Under the pieces are notes generated by a model. That model saw nothing but the letters and a program-made list of their open reading frames with translations, was not told the DNA's origin and searched no databases. The translations under genes were made by a program, and so were the position numbers. 64,000 bases of DNA from Muraenolepis orangiensis (taxonomy: Eukaryota; Chordata; Actinopteri; Gadiformes; Muraenolepididae): contig CM051016.1 of assembly GCA_027704905.1 (NCBI GenBank), forward strand, positions 14,240,136 through 14,304,135, given 5' to 3'. This document shows positions 36,149 to 51,383 of the stretch, piece by piece. Numbering within the stretch: the stretch's first letter is position 1; every line of letters begins with the position of its first letter.

Positions 36149-36323
36149 CATGAAATGCCGGGCGGCGAGGCTGTGTTCCGAGTCAGAGTCCAGCCTCAGA
36201 CAGGTGCTACGAGACCCTCTGCACTTCTTCTCCCAGTGGAGCGAGGGCGTCTCCCAGGTTCTGGAGGCTTCCGCCGAGGTCACAGACTTCTCCCACCTCA
36301 ACGTGTTGGCTCAGAACATTGAG
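36149..36323 (+). CDS. syne3: syne3 exon 8 (residues 429-487)
   Basis: Acceptor TTTTCCAG; the first base completes a serine codon, then MKCRAARLCSESESSLRQVL, PLHFFSQWSEGVSQVLEASA and LNVLAQNIE. Mammals have LWQHFQRPLQDLQLWKALAQ in this repeat. Donor GTAAAG, phase 0. Confidence 0.92.
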
Positions 36324-39300
36324 GTAAAGCACCCTCCACTTCTTGTTCCTCCACTGATTTCTGCTTGACTTTGTAAAGTTTCAGGGCCGAACTTATCGAG
36401 CCTTTCCTGTCGAGTCAATCGTATTTGTATCAATCACCGTGGTTCTCAAGGACACCTTTTAGAACCACAGCCCCCCCACATATGAGGGATCCCTGCTTGT
36501 TGATGAAAGAAAGCTGGGAAGAAACATTGAGATTGGGGCCACGGAGTCGAATGTGTTTTACTTCAATTAACTTTATGATTTAAAAACTTTTCGGTAGCAT
36601 GAAGTTTTTTTTTAATGTTAAGAATGCATCATGCATAATTATTTTCACCAGAACTTTTTTCCGATCGTTCTCCTTCTGAATACAGAGAACTTCCTCACTT
36701 GAATGGGGTTGTGCGAAATACGTGCAATGTGTGATGCAAATGCCGTTAAAGCAATCACGGTATGCAAATATTACAACAGTGTTCACGCATACATTTTTGG
36801 TGAACGCACGCAGCAAGCTAAATGACTCGGACAGTTATTTGTTTCCACTTAAAAGTGTCTGTTACGTTCCCCAAATTCAATCCGGGGGATGGAAAAAGTT
36901 ACAGCTCAAATGAGGAGAAAGGAGGTAGGGCAATAAACCAGATTCTAAATAAATGGTGTACAACACCTTTAAAACTTAAACTACCTTCAAATAAAGAAAG
37001 GGGAGAACAATAAGGAACATAGAACAATAGCGACAACTAACCATAAGACATTAATATAACACTAAGGCACAAAACTAAACACAAACACGCCATCAAACAC
37101 TACTTCTACAGAGGAACAAACACTCCTGCTTCTGCGAGAACAAGCTAACCAGCACACGGCTTTTCAAAAGCTGCAATCTGGCGCACTGGCCCCTCCCCCT
37201 CCCCTCCCCTCTGACCGCCTCGTCTGGTCCTCCCCCTCCCCCCCCCCCTCCCCTCTGACCGTCTCGTCTGGTCCTCCCCCCCCCCCCCCTCCCCTCTGAC
37301 CGTCTCTTCTGGTCCTCTGTCCTCCTGGCGTGAGGCGGAGCACAGGGGAAGGAAACCAGACGATCACCAGGGGAAAGGGGACGGGGTTAGGGGATAGCTC
37401 TCTCTGTCTCTCTCTCACTCTGTCTCTATCTGTCAGTTACATTCAGCAAACTCAGTCAGTCTATTTTGAGCAATAGCATCCACTACTTTTTTTTTAATTA
37501 AATTAACTGGGAATGTAACTGCTGGGAAATTTGGCCATTGATAATTGTACAAAGTTGATGACTAGTCTTCCTATTCTAATGCATGAGTAGATCTCTCTGA
37601 AATGTACCCATTTTTGCCTATTCATGCTTATTGAGTGTATCAAATGGATATTGTTCTTATTGTATTTAGTCTCTGGCATCTTTAATGTGTCTTGTGTTTG
37701 GCCTGTTATGTTCCTGTACTATTTTAATAGTTATAATAATATTTATTTTAATAAACTATTAAGTCACTTTTAAAGCAAGGATTTAGCTGTGGTGTTTTGG
37801 CACAATATACAAAAATACAACCAAATAAAATAAACTACACGGGATACAAAATAAGGTATACAAAATAAAGATATTCAATATAAATCAACAATACAGTTAT
37901 ATAAGTATATGTGAACAGACTTTAAAAACAGAACACGGATGCGGTGTCATTTGATCGAGTGTTAAAGTTCTTTGAAAGAAAAAGCACATTTCATGAAGAG
38001 AAAGGGGACACTGTGAGACGTCTGTCTGTGGCTCAGCGATTCAACATCCAAACCAACTTCCACTGTTCCCTCGTTACGGTGAAAAGGGAACGAGCGGAGG
38101 GGCAATCAAAAGATCCATGGTCGAGGGGTGCTTTTCAGTGCTTGAATGTTGATGTTTTTTCTTCTCTTCTTTTCAAATCATACATTGGTATTGATGGTGC
38201 GTTGTATGCGTTGTATGGCCTCGGGTGACCTTGCCTGCCTCCTCAAAAGTAAAGGCATTTTTATTTTTCTTGGGTGGGAGACGAATGGAGAGTTAACAAG
38301 GAGCACAGCGAGAGTGGAAGTTACGGACAAAGCCCCCCCCCCGCGGTGACCTCCGGTCCTTTTTTAATATGATGTCTACTGAATCGACTGCTGCTAAAAA
38401 CAAAAGACCTCGACATTTTTCTAATCATTTTGTTAAAATAGTTGATTTGGCTAAATCCCTGATCCTATATTATGAATCTTTGATTATAATTTTTTATTGA
38501 ACTTGAATTATCTTTTATTCCCCTTGGAAACCATGGCAGCAGTGACTATTTAAATAAGGAACACTATTTGTGGTTCGACAGAACTCTGTGTGTGTGTGTG
38601 TGGTCAGGACTTTTTCATTCATCTACATTCAAATTCAAGTCGCTCTCCAGAAGGGATTTAGAATGTAACTACTAGCCAATGCGCCACACCGTGGCATCCT
38701 GCCATCATGGGGGGGCAGGGCCAGCAGATTCCAGGTTATATTCAAACGTCGAACGACATTCCCCACGGCGTCCGAGGGGTTCGATACCACTAGCTCCCCC
38801 CCCCCCATAAAGCTTTGGAACCACAACCGATCTGCGGCTGCATTGACCAGCACTCGTATTGTCCCTCCTGGCGCTCGGCGGCTCGGAACATGTTTTTTGT
38901 TGTTGTCGTTCTTAACCGCAAAATCGATGATCTATGCGGTGAGGCGAGGTTTGCTTATTACCGAGTGAGGTCATCGCTGCCAAAAAAAACACAGGTGGAA
39001 CGCAAGTCTATTCTGTGAGCTTTTCAAAAAGGACCACATATTTATTTAAAAAAATGTTTGTTGTTGTTGTGGTCGTTGCTGTGGTTACCCCAGGGGTGCT
39101 GTTTATCGGACAACTGGGATTGTCCACCAGCTCAAAAGTATTTAATCTTTGACCCGGACTCAAAACGCATCCAATCGGATTACAGCCGTTTGAAAAACCA
39201 ACGTCCTCGAACTGATTTCTTCATTTCTAAACCTAAATAAAATTTCCGTATATTCCGAACGCCCAAACTCATGGTGTGTGCTTCCCTGCGAGGCGTGAAA

Positions 39301-39500
39301 CCTTGAGGCTGACCTTTGTTCAGAGACCAGTCTGGAGGCTCACTAAGAAACAGAGGAAATACTGAATATAAATTCAGCAAACGCAATCCGTCTATTTTGA
39401 GCAATAGCATCCAATATTTTTTATTTAACTAAGGAATGTATTTGTGGAGACCCCCCCCCCCCCCCACACACACCACACACACACACACCACACACACACA

Positions 39501-39558
<58 letters not shown>

Positions 39559-40262
39559 CTATTACATTGACTGGATCGTGTCTGCCTCTCCCCTTTAATG
39601 ACTTGCCTGACAACATGATTTCATCAAAAACCGCATGTTTTAAACTAATGTGTGTAACGACACTAGACACTAAATCATGCTAATGAAATGCATGATTCTC
39701 TGATGTGATTCTCTCCATAACCTCTTGTTTGTTAATGAGACATCCCGTTGTGCACTTTGAAATTGCCATGTTTTTTTTTTCTTCTTTTTCCTTTACCTTC
39801 CTTTCCTTTAATGATTGCTTTCTTTTCATCTTCCAACCAGTTGACACAGGCGATGGTAATGAGAGGGGTGCATCACTTTGGCCACCCGCTTGAATCAAGC
39901 AAGTCACCCAAAGGGATAAGTGTCAGGTTTGGCAGCCAGCAGAGCTGTGCTAATGTACACAAATCCTCACTTACAGAGCATTACTGGTGATGGATCCAGC
40001 CCCTAATGGCCAGCTTTGTTCATTTGAGGCGTTGTACATCGATCCAGATTTCTCCCCGTCTCTGTTCTGGACCTCTCTCTGTCTCTCTGTCTGTGTCTGC
40101 CTCTCTCTCTTGGGGTGTGTCTGTCTCTCTCTCTTGGGTGTGTCTGTCTCTCTGTCATAGATTCAGACTCAAAGGGCTTATGCAAAAAAGTAAACTAAGA
40201 TGCAACATAATAATAATAAAGTCTGTATCTCTTTCTCTTTATTTCTCTCTCTCTCTTTTCAG
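36324..40262 (+). other. syne3: syne3 intron 8
   Basis: A 3.9-kb intron with three C-rich units at about 37193-37320 (CCCCTCCCCTCTGACCG, CTCGTCTGGTCCTCC), an imperfect (CA)n at 39468-39557 and CT-rich sequence from 40070 to 40262. Two short segments, at 37439-37500 and 39370-39425, share CAGCAAAC and TCTATTTTGAGCAATAGCATCCA, a dispersed repeat. Confidence 0.75.
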
Positions 40263-40445
40263 CGGCTGCTGAAGCACAGCGTCCAGCTGCAGGAGCGTCT
40301 GAGCCTGCTGCAGGCCAGGGCTGACCTGCTGGCCCCCGTGTTCGGGCCCCAGAGCGCAGAGGGCCTGGTGGCCGAACTGAGTGCCGCCATACACAGCCGC
40401 GACCTGCTCCACACACGGCTCCTGCAGAGGAAGAAGCAGCTTCAA
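40263..40445 (+). CDS. syne3: syne3 exon 9 (residues 488-548)
   Basis: Acceptor CTCTTTTCAG; reads RLLKHSVQLQERLSLLQARA, PVFGPQSAEGLVAELSAAIH and SRDLLHTRLLQRKKQLQ. Mammals have RDRDLLHNSLLQRKSKLQ at the same place, which sets the 3' end. The donor is CAA|GTGTGTGA, a weak site with A at -1. A perfect palindrome lies 38 bases downstream. Confidence 0.92.
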
Positions 40446-41107
40446 GTGTGTGAGAGGGAGGGAGGGAGAGAGAAAGTGGGGTTCGGTGTCTAAATGGCCC
40501 CGGGGCCATTTAGACACCGTCGGGGTACTACAGTCGGGGTACTGAAGAACTAATTATTTTCCGTGGCTTGCGGCCTCGCTCTGCTGAGACCCAGTGCTGC
40601 CGCTACTGCTACACTCAGAGTTCACAATAACGGGGTTCCAGGCGTCCAGTAGAGGCTTCATGTTGAAGTCAGCATGTGAAGGAAAAACTGATGACTTCCC
40701 CACCATACAAACCGTCACATCTGAGGTCAATCTTCTGTCTTTCTCTGACACTTTCTTTTCATTGGAAAATATCGGATTCTAGGATCCATGGCCATATCAG
40801 TTTATAGACTGTGGACAGTTTAACTGTTTAGTTCAGCGCGGTGTTGCTTGATAGATGGCTTTGGTCCCCCAGACAGATGGCCAACTGACCGTAAAATGCA
40901 TCCTATGAGCAGAGCCTTTAGGGCTGACCCATTAGGCCCTGGCTGGGAGGTAAGGTGTGTGTAAGGTGTCCCGGTTCTTAATGCTGGATGGTGGGTTCAA
41001 GTTGGCTTCCAGGAGAAAACCGATGGGCATCATCTAGCAGTCGTTGGGTGGGCATCAAAGATCTATTTTAAAAGCCAGTATAAAGCCTGTGTTGTCCTCT
41101 CTCTCAG
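40446..41107 (+). other. syne3: syne3 intron 9
   Basis: GA-rich start, then the palindrome at 40484-40519; a direct repeat GTCGGGGTACT follows at about 40518-40543. Nothing else seen. Confidence 0.8.
40484..40519. repeat. perfect 36-bp palindrome
   Basis: CGGTGTCTAAATGGCCCC at 40484-40501 is followed without a spacer by its exact reverse complement at 40502-40519. Confidence 0.95.
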
Positions 41108-41251
41108 GGCATGCTGGCCACCAGCAAGCAGTTTGGCCACACCCACGAGGGGATTTTCTGCACTCTGAGTGACCTCCAGGACAGGCTGTCTGCGGTGGAC
41201 GTCCTTCAGCCAGACATCCTGGCCAAGAAGAGCAAGGCGGACCAGCTTGGG
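41108..41251 (+). CDS. syne3: syne3 exon 10 (residues 549-596)
   Basis: Acceptor CTCTCTCAG; reads GMLATSKQFGHTHEGIFCTL, SDLQDRLSAVDVLQPDIL and KKSKADQLG. 48 codons, phase 0 at both ends, same place as the mammalian HKDFGAAFEPLQRKL region. Donor GTGAGA. Confidence 0.92.
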
Positions 41252-42190
41252 GTGAGAGCAGCGTTTTGATCGTGGTTATTTATTGATTAAGGTCCTTCCT
41301 GTCTGACAGGCAGCTTTCCAGGGGTCAAGAACACTCAAAAACACAAACCCGATTAAACATGCCTGAACCCGAAAAGTTGCCTTAAGGCAACAGTGGGGTG
41401 TGTCTCTCTGGTCACTGAGGGTCTTCCAACAAAGTCAAAGTGCCTGTTCAGGACCTTTTGACCGCTGATATCGATGCACGATGGTACTCCTGGTGCCAAA
41501 ACATAACAAGTGTTTTGTGTTGTGTTGTGTTGCACTGCACAGACCCCATCAATGTTGATTATAGTGTTTGATGGGGAGAGAAATGGACAAAAGAATAGAG
41601 TTGAGGATGGAGCGGGTCGCGGATACTCTGAAACCGTAACAATTTAGAACGATGGAAACTTGCAGGTGACAAGTGTGTGTGTTTGCGTGTGTGCGTGTGC
41701 ATTCAGTGTTGTTGAATTCATGTATCCAGCTCCAGGTAGATGGCGGTGTACTGTCCCTGTTCTTCTCCTCAAGGTGACAATAGTCATATTTGTTTAATCC
41801 CCAGCTGAACACCTGGTCAGATCCCGTTCTCCTTTTTAATGAACCCTGGTGACTGGACCGCTTCAGAAGAGCTTCATTAAAGGAGGATAAAACCTTCGAC
41901 AACCGAATGGAGAGTTAATCACAATAGACCCTTTTCACAGAGCCGTCCTTGTACAACACACACACACACATAACGGTTAGAACACTAATTACAGGTCTGC
42001 TCCTTTAGGTACTGAGGGCACGCTTGACTAGACTAAACGGGTGAAGATAAGTCTACTACCCGTGCTCCTGCTACGTACAAAGCAGCAGACCCACACGTAT
42101 TGTTATGTCCTAGGATGACACCTCTGTGAGAAAAGGGTCCATTGACGGGTAGAACGGTGGCTTATTGTACATGTGGGTTGGCTTCCTCAG
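41252..42190 (+). other. syne3: syne3 intron 10
   Basis: No repeat family recognised; a short (CA)n lies near 41957-41970. Confidence 0.75.
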
Positions 42191-42325
42191 GTGATCCTGA
42201 AGGACCTGGAGGACTGCGAGGCCCACATCACGGCGTTGGAGACCCTGGTCTCCTCCAGTGACACCAACAGGACCCAGTATGACAGACTGTTTGCCCAATG
42301 GAAACTCCTCTACAAGACCGTACGG
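42191..42325 (+). CDS. syne3: syne3 exon 11 (residues 597-641)
   Basis: Acceptor GCTTCCTCAG; reads VILKDLEDCEAHITALETLV, SSSDTNRTQYDRLFAQWKLL and YKTVR. It makes a spectrin-like helix. 45 codons, phase 0, donor GTAAGG. Confidence 0.92.
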
Positions 42326-44322
42326 GTAAGGCCCTAGCAGAGAGACAGGCCTTCAGATGTGTGGACACCAGTGTAGACTCTGTTCATTATGGCATCTTGG
42401 GTGATATGATAACAACAGGAAACATTAAAACAAGGATGTGAATGTAGCATACTGTTCCTTAATTGAGTCACTTGGCAGATGCTTTTGTCCAACGCGACCT
42501 GGTGATTTTCAGATGCATTGAGCAGCAGGTTAGGGGTTCGAGCACCTGGCATAAGGGAGGCAACCACCAGGTTTGAACCCAGATCCTCACCCGCTGGGAG
42601 TCCTGCGGACGCCACTAGACCAGTGTGCAGTGGGGGGGCCCTGGGGAACATTGAGATGCGTGGCCTCTTCTTCTTGCCTTAAGCTTCTTGCCGTCTTCTG
42701 GAAAAACCAACGGCAAACAAAACCTGGATGAGCTGGAGTGTTGCGGTCGGGCAACGAAACACATGCACTGCCATCACCTTGTTTTGGAGCGTGATTGCTT
42801 CTCAAGTGTTGCCGTGGCGTCGGAGCATCTCGACGGAATGAAAGTCTTTGATGGAGATCCACAGGGGGATCTTTATAGTGTGTCTTTATTTTTGTAGTTT
42901 TGTTCAAGAGTGTTGTGCAATCACCCCCACCCCGCCACCCCCACCTTAAAAGTGGTCCTGTGTGTTCAAACTACATCTTGAAGTGTGAAACACGTCATGC
43001 TATGCTAATCATAATGATCAGAGTGTATTTATAGTGTTTGTTCCAATAAGCGATGAAGAAGGAGAACTCCACCTCAATCAGGGTATTTAGGGCTATTCAG
43101 GCAGAGCGCAGAGCGCTGCCTGACCTGGATCTACACACCAACACGCCTGGCAGCATCTGGTATTTCTGGATGTTTACCCGTCTTATTTTACTCGGCTGAA
43201 TGCCAAACTCAAACATTAGGTCAGCGTTTATGTTGACGTAATTGTGTATGGCCCGATATGAACAAATATCCACGGTGGTAATGCATGAAAACATTGTGAA
43301 ACGTGTTGTGTTGGTCTACAAACGGAACGAGAGATGCTGCATTATGCAGTAGTAAATCGGCAATTTGTTTATTATTGTATTTAACACGACTTAGAGCAAA
43401 GTTGTATTTATCTGTAGCCCTGCAGGCTGAGGAGTGTGAATCATAGATGGTGGTGATAACTAACGGGGCCAAAGGCTCACAAACTACATTTACACCATGC
43501 GTAAAACAAGCTAATAGGTGATCCTCGCCACTTGTCTCTAATGTCTAAATATTGTACGGGGTCCGGAATGTACTACTGTGTGTTAACCATTCTGAGCATC
43601 ACATACAGAGTTAATCTACGCTGTTGCATTCCCAATACTAAATGTATTATTTAGTACTTTTTAACTGATTTTTTTTGACACATGCAATAACCGCAGTTTG
43701 TTGGTGGGTCCCACCGAAACAAAAACACACAAGGTGGCTTTGCTTCATTATTCCAGTTGATTGTTTTGCAGCAGTAGTCCTTCATTGAGAACTATAAAAC
43801 ACTGCAGTTGCAGAACAGGAGGAGGAGGAGGAGGAGGAGGATGATGGATGCTTCTCAGTGCTCTCCTTAAACCTGCACAACCTGCCATAACACCGCGGTT
43901 CAGGCCTATTTGAAGTGATGTAGTGTGATAATAATGTAAATAATAATAATGAAACGTATCGCAGCCCCCTGGTGATTTTTAAAGGAAGTTGCTCAATTAA
44001 TCACAAAATGCAGATTGCGGCAATGCTCCGAACCAGGCCAGGGTTTCTAGTCTCCACAGACTAAACTGGTTTGGGATCCAATGAATCCCGTGCCACGGTG
44101 CGAGCCGTGTGGATGGACCCTTATTCTTTCGTTCTAATTTACAATAATGCACAAAAAATAAACTGCACGGCTGCAGTTGGGGAGGCGAAAAAGGCTCCAA
44201 ACGATTCAGAACAAAATTGACGTGAGCGGTACTAACCGGGTACCGGGTAAAAAAAAGTTCCCAAAAAGTGCCACAGTCATTTTGAGCCAAGTCCTCTGTG
44301 TGCCCCTGACCGCCCGTCCCAG
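42326..44322 (+). other. syne3: syne3 intron 11
   Basis: It contains a minus-strand SINE (42462-42630) and a (GGA)n run near 43818-43842. The rest shows nothing nameable. Confidence 0.75.
42462..42630 (-). repeat. tRNA-derived SINE, minus strand
   Basis: Read on the minus strand: GGTCTAGTGGCGTCC, GACTCCCAG, B box GGTTCAAACC, and a tail GTTGGACAAAAGCATCTGCC. It is the same family as the copy at 30690. Confidence 0.65.
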
Positions 44323-47064
<2,742 letters not shown>

Positions 47065-47237
47065 AGGACCCTGGGGGAGTTCCCAGAGAAGGAACTGCAG
47101 CTACACCAGACGGAGGCCCGGGGCCTGGTGGTGCTGGACCACACATCCCAGGAGGGCCGGGTGCACATCGTGCGGGACGTGAAGCGCCTGCGAGACTCCT
47201 GGATGGCCCTGCATGACCTCAGTCTCAACCTCTACAG
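47065..47237 (+). CDS. syne3: syne3 exon 13 (residues 696-753)
   Basis: Acceptor GTTGTTTCAG; reads RTLGEFPEKELQLHQTEARG, LVVLDHTSQEGRVHIVRDV and LRDSWMALHDLSLNLY. It is close to mammalian AEFPEKEAQLSLVEAQGWLV and LAESWRALR. It ends two bases into an arginine codon before GTACCG. Confidence 0.94.
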
Positions 47238-48470
47238 GTACCGGCGAGTCCGCCGCCTGCAAGGGACGCTGCTGAACACGATGCTATAGCGATGTTTCTC
47301 ATGACGTCACAGACCAAGTCACGTGTGTTTGTTATGCGTTGTGGTTGAGAAAAAAAGCGACGCGTGACCTGACTTTACACTCTAATCACTGCCATTGTAA
47401 GCTAAAGTCATTGTTTTAGGCATCATGCCGTAATGTTTTTGTGTTATTTGTCGCACAAATAGGTTTCAAAAGGGTACTAGTATACGTTTCTTGGGGATTC
47501 CAGAACCATAACTACACCAACACTATAGGCCTACTATAAAGATACTTTTCACAGTAAAAATAACAATAAAGTGACTGATGGATGATATGAACATAATAAC
47601 TTCCTGTCAGGTCAGTATTGGGTAACGATTACGTTCAGTTTATAAACTTTTGATGACAGTTTGCTTTATTCAATGTTTTGGTACGAACTATCTAACTTGG
47701 AGTTAAAACCATTCGAAAACTCATAAGAAAATCCATTTTGCATGAAGGTAACAGTTAAAAGGTGGTTTAACGGGACCTCCTAAGGAAAAACTGATAAGCT
47801 TCCAGTGATTTGAAAGCCTTGAGAGACTCCTTATTTCGTGTGTGGCGTGTGGATCAGGTGTTAATATCACCGAAGCTCAAATCTGAACTAAAAAAGTAGG
47901 GTTATTTTGCCATCCTTTCGATGCGTACAGGTCTGGAAGTGAAGCCAAACTTTTATCATACGTTAGTTTAGTAGAATATCTAGAACGAGCGACTTGATTG
48001 AGTTTTAACTGCATTTCCTGTGGATATGACGTCATCGTTTGTAAACACGACACATCGCAATTGTGCTCACTGTTCATAGTTTGTAACTTTGTAGTTTGTA
48101 ATCGATGCCAATTGATTGTCATGGGCTGCTGAGTTAAGTGAGTTAAAGTCGTTTGACATCCAATCAGAAATGGCCCTCACACAAATGTTTGATTTGAAAG
48201 TGATTTGTACAGGGCCTGAGATAGGATGATTTGAGTATAAGAAACGCATGTGAGAAACTTGATGTGCTGCTGTGCAGTTAGACATGTGACACAGATAGCG
48301 CAGGGTCCTAAACGAGGTCACCCTATCTATTGAACCCCCAATGAGCAAGACTTGAAAACAGACTCATGTTTGAACTCCTCAAAAGTAGGTCATATGTGAG
48401 CAGGTGCAAGACAGAAGTTATCTCTCTCACTACGTTTGTTCTTCTGCCATATTGTGTGTGTGTCTCTCAG
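47238..48470 (+). other. syne3: syne3 intron 13
   Basis: AT-rich; a fragment of the dispersed repeat also seen at 21700-21800 lies at 47543-47590. Nothing else nameable. Confidence 0.75.
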
Positions 48471-49275
48471 GCTGCTAAACAGCTCTACAGAAGAGCTCAA
48501 CTCTGACCTATGGAGGGTTGACAGACTAGCCGGGGAGCAGAAGAGCGGCCTTTCCAAATCACCTCTCCCAGCAGGAGGGGTGTTCACCCGGGCCATGTCC
48601 GGACCTTCCAGGAGGGAAGGCTCAGACGAGGACTCCCCCGGACCGAGCCACAGCACCTGGGCATGCCAGAGCCAATCCTCTGCTGGGGAGAGGAACCTCC
48701 AGGGAGCAGATGTAGGGCTGCGAGCCGGCTACGAGCTCCTGGGTTCCGGGGCTCAGAGCGTGGAGGCGGAGGCCTCTGATGCAGAGAGGGAACTCCAGGA
48801 GGGGTCGTACAGGCGTGGTTTGCCTGTGTTTGGTACGGACGACGAGGTCAACACCCAAGCTCCGGGAAGCCCCCACTTGCTGGGCTGGACGGAGGCCCGT
48901 GCTGCTCGGCAGGCGGCGGGTGGAGGCCGCAGCCCAGGTGAGGCTCAGGTCTCTGTTGCGTCGGCGTCTAGCGCCACCGTAGGCTCCACCGTCACCGCTG
49001 ACCGGACGGGCGGCCGGTCCCCCGGAGTCAAGGCGGTGTCCGGAAGAGGCCAGGGCGGTGGCGCCGGCAGCCTCCGGGACGTGGCCTGGGCTGAGACCCC
49101 TGAGAGGACGCGGTGGAGCGGAGGAACGGCGGCGGAGGGTCTGGGCCAGGGGGGAGGGGCCTTCACGCTGTTCCGGAGAGACGCAGCCTCGCTGCCGTCC
49201 TCACCCCCCCCGCAGAGAAGCAGCAGCCCCCGGGGGTCGGCTTCATATGTCTGGGAGTCGGATCCCAGCGTGACG
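48471..49275 (+). CDS. syne3: syne3 exon 14, enlarged low-complexity exon (residues 753-1021)
   Basis: Acceptor TGTCTCTCAG; the first base completes arginine, then LLNSSTEELNSDLWRVDRLA, and the frame stays open for 268 codons to the donor GTAAGA. After the first 25 residues it is rich in Ser, Gly, Ala, Arg and Pro (GRGQGGGAGSLRD, SPPPQRSSSPRGSASY) without helical heptads, so it is predicted disordered. Mammalian nesprin-3 has only about 45 residues of linker between the flanking repeats. Phase agreement on both sides and the open frame support it as coding. Confidence 0.85.
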
Positions 49276-50022
49276 GTAAGATAAACCAGCCCCTCCCTTT
49301 ATGTTGTGATGCTGTATAATGTACATGTTGCATCACAGTGTGGGGGGAGACGTTAGAGTTTGAAGATGTTCTTTCCAGGTCAATAGCTACAGGCCAGTTG
49401 CTAAGATTAGCCTCACAGGGAATTGGATTAGTTGGTGTGAAGTAGTGAGAGCAGATGGTGTGAAGTTTTGGAATGAAATCAGTCATTCTTTCTTTAGCTA
49501 TTAACTGGCAATAGTTAAACACAGCTTAAGTGGATTATCTCCACTTTCTGAAAATATGTAGGTAATTCCTTCCTATTTATAAACCGATATTATGTTGTTG
49601 GTTGTTGTCTTAAATGTCCTTCCACGGAAATCTTTTGACCTTTTGGTGTCATTGAGAAGGTTTGGTCCTTGGAAGGGTAACCACTCTATTTCTTGTGAGT
49701 TTGCTGCCACCTGAAGGTAGAACGATGATCTACCACGGTCCATCCTACTATTCAACAGCTGATATTCATTCCGTCTACCCTAACCTTCTTAATAGGCAAA
49801 AAAAAAAGAAATGTGTTGGTTTGAAAAGTTTATTTTTTAATTACTGGATACAAGAATGATTCTGATTAAGGAAGTTAGAACGAAGAGTAGAACGCCCATC
49901 CCTGAACTGAAACATTTTGATGAGCAACTGATGAGTTTGACCTCTCAGGGCAGTAAATCTAATCAACAAACAGTGTTTACTCTTTTGAAGTGGAAAGAGT
50001 TGTGTTGTGGTGCGTCCTACAG
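49276..50022 (+). other. syne3: syne3 intron 14
   Basis: AT-rich intron; nothing nameable. Confidence 0.8.
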
Positions 50023-50166
50023 GAGGGTGCAGCCCAGTATGAGTCCAGACGGAGGGAGTTTGAAGCCTGGCTACTCGGACAGAATGAGCTGCTCTCTGGG
50101 CTGCTCGCTGCCACGGGATCGGCTCTCGGACCAAAAGAACTCAAGATCAGAACCGACAAGCTACAG
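50023..50166 (+). CDS. syne3: syne3 exon 15 (residues 1022-1069)
   Basis: Acceptor GCGTCCTACAG; reads EGAAQYESRRREFEAWLLGQ, NELLSGLLAATGSALGPKEL and RTDKLQ, the last cytoplasmic repeat, corresponding to mammalian FGQWLQVENSKLVRI and TRKSKLQ. 48 codons, phase 0, donor GTGGGC. Confidence 0.93.
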
Positions 50167-50541
50167 GTGGGCCTTCCACCTCAACGTTTACTTTTTTAAA
50201 TTAATTAACCTATTAATCTACCCTTCTGTCTGTGTCCTACAATGACACCTGTGTCCTACAATGACACCTGTGTCCTACAATGACACCTGTGTTTGTCCTA
50301 TGATGACACCTGTGTTTGTCCTATGATGACACCTGTGTTTGTCCTACGATGACACCTATGTTTGTCCTATGATGACACCTGTGTTTGTCCTACGATGACA
50401 CCTGTGTGTGTCCTACGATGACACCTGTGTTTGTCCTACGATGACACCTGTGTTTGTCCTACGTGGGGGGTCTATTGGACATTGTAAGTGGAGCAGATTT
50501 GATCCCGTCAGTGACCTTACTACCTGCTCTATCCCACCCAG
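50167..50541 (+). other. syne3: syne3 intron 15 with minisatellite
   Basis: Bases 50231-50463 are a tandem repeat: three 19-bp units (GTGTCCTACAATGACACCT), then about seven 23-bp units with an extra TTTG. The intron ends in CCCACCCAG. Confidence 0.9.
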
Positions 50542-50751
50542 GCTCTGAGGGCCAGCGTGGACCATGGCAAGGGGCTGTTCCAGCTGGTCATCCAGGACAG
50601 CCAGAGAGCCGGCCTAGGGGCCGGGGCCGGCTGCCTGGATGGTCCCGAGCTGACGGAGGACGCCGGTCTGGAGGAGCTGCGCTACCGCTGGATGCTGTAC
50701 AAGTCCAAACTAAAGGAGGTGGGGGATCTCCGCATCCGGACCAGCGGCAAG
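50542..50751 (+). CDS. syne3: syne3 exon 16 (residues 1070-1139)
   Basis: Reads ALRASVDHGKGLFQLVIQDS, GLEELRYRWMLYKSKLKEVG and DLRIRTSGK. The string LRYRWMLYKSKLK is almost identical to mammalian nesprin-3 just before the membrane anchor. 70 codons, phase 0, donor GTGAGC. Confidence 0.95.
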
Positions 50752-50956
50752 GTGAGCGGGTGGGGCTGGTGGGCTGCCTTGTGGGACGTTTTCTGGGAAG
50801 GTCAATGTTTCTATAAACAAAATAAACGTTTTTCTATATATAATGATTCTTAATCAGTTTTTATTGCCATGTGGACCAAAATAAAGATCACAACTTAATT
50901 TGGTTGTAGCTGGTCCCTGTGCTTCTTGCAATGGTCTGTTTTTACCAGAAGAGGGT

Positions 50957-51167
<211 letters not shown>

Positions 51168-51206
51168 TAGTATTGACTGGCCTTAATCTCCATTGACACT
51201 GTGTAG

Positions 51207-51257
51207 GGTGTGCGTGCCACCAAGGGGACGCCTGTCAAAGCCAAGAGGATTCTCAAG
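51207..51257 (+). CDS. syne3: syne3 exon 17, basic micro-exon (residues 1140-1156)
   Basis: The 51-bp exon reads GVRATKGTPVKAKRILK, a basic juxtamembrane linker, between GTGTAG and the donor GTACACAC. It keeps the frame between exons 16 and 18 but could be skipped in frame. Confidence 0.82.
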
Positions 51258-51383
51258 GTACACACACACACACAGGGTCACTCTATCAGAAAGACAGTGT
51301 GGGACATGGGCATTGGGGGGTTGGTTCGGGTGATACTTCATCATTAGTGAATCAAAGCTGGGAGGCCTGACTCCCTAAATCCC

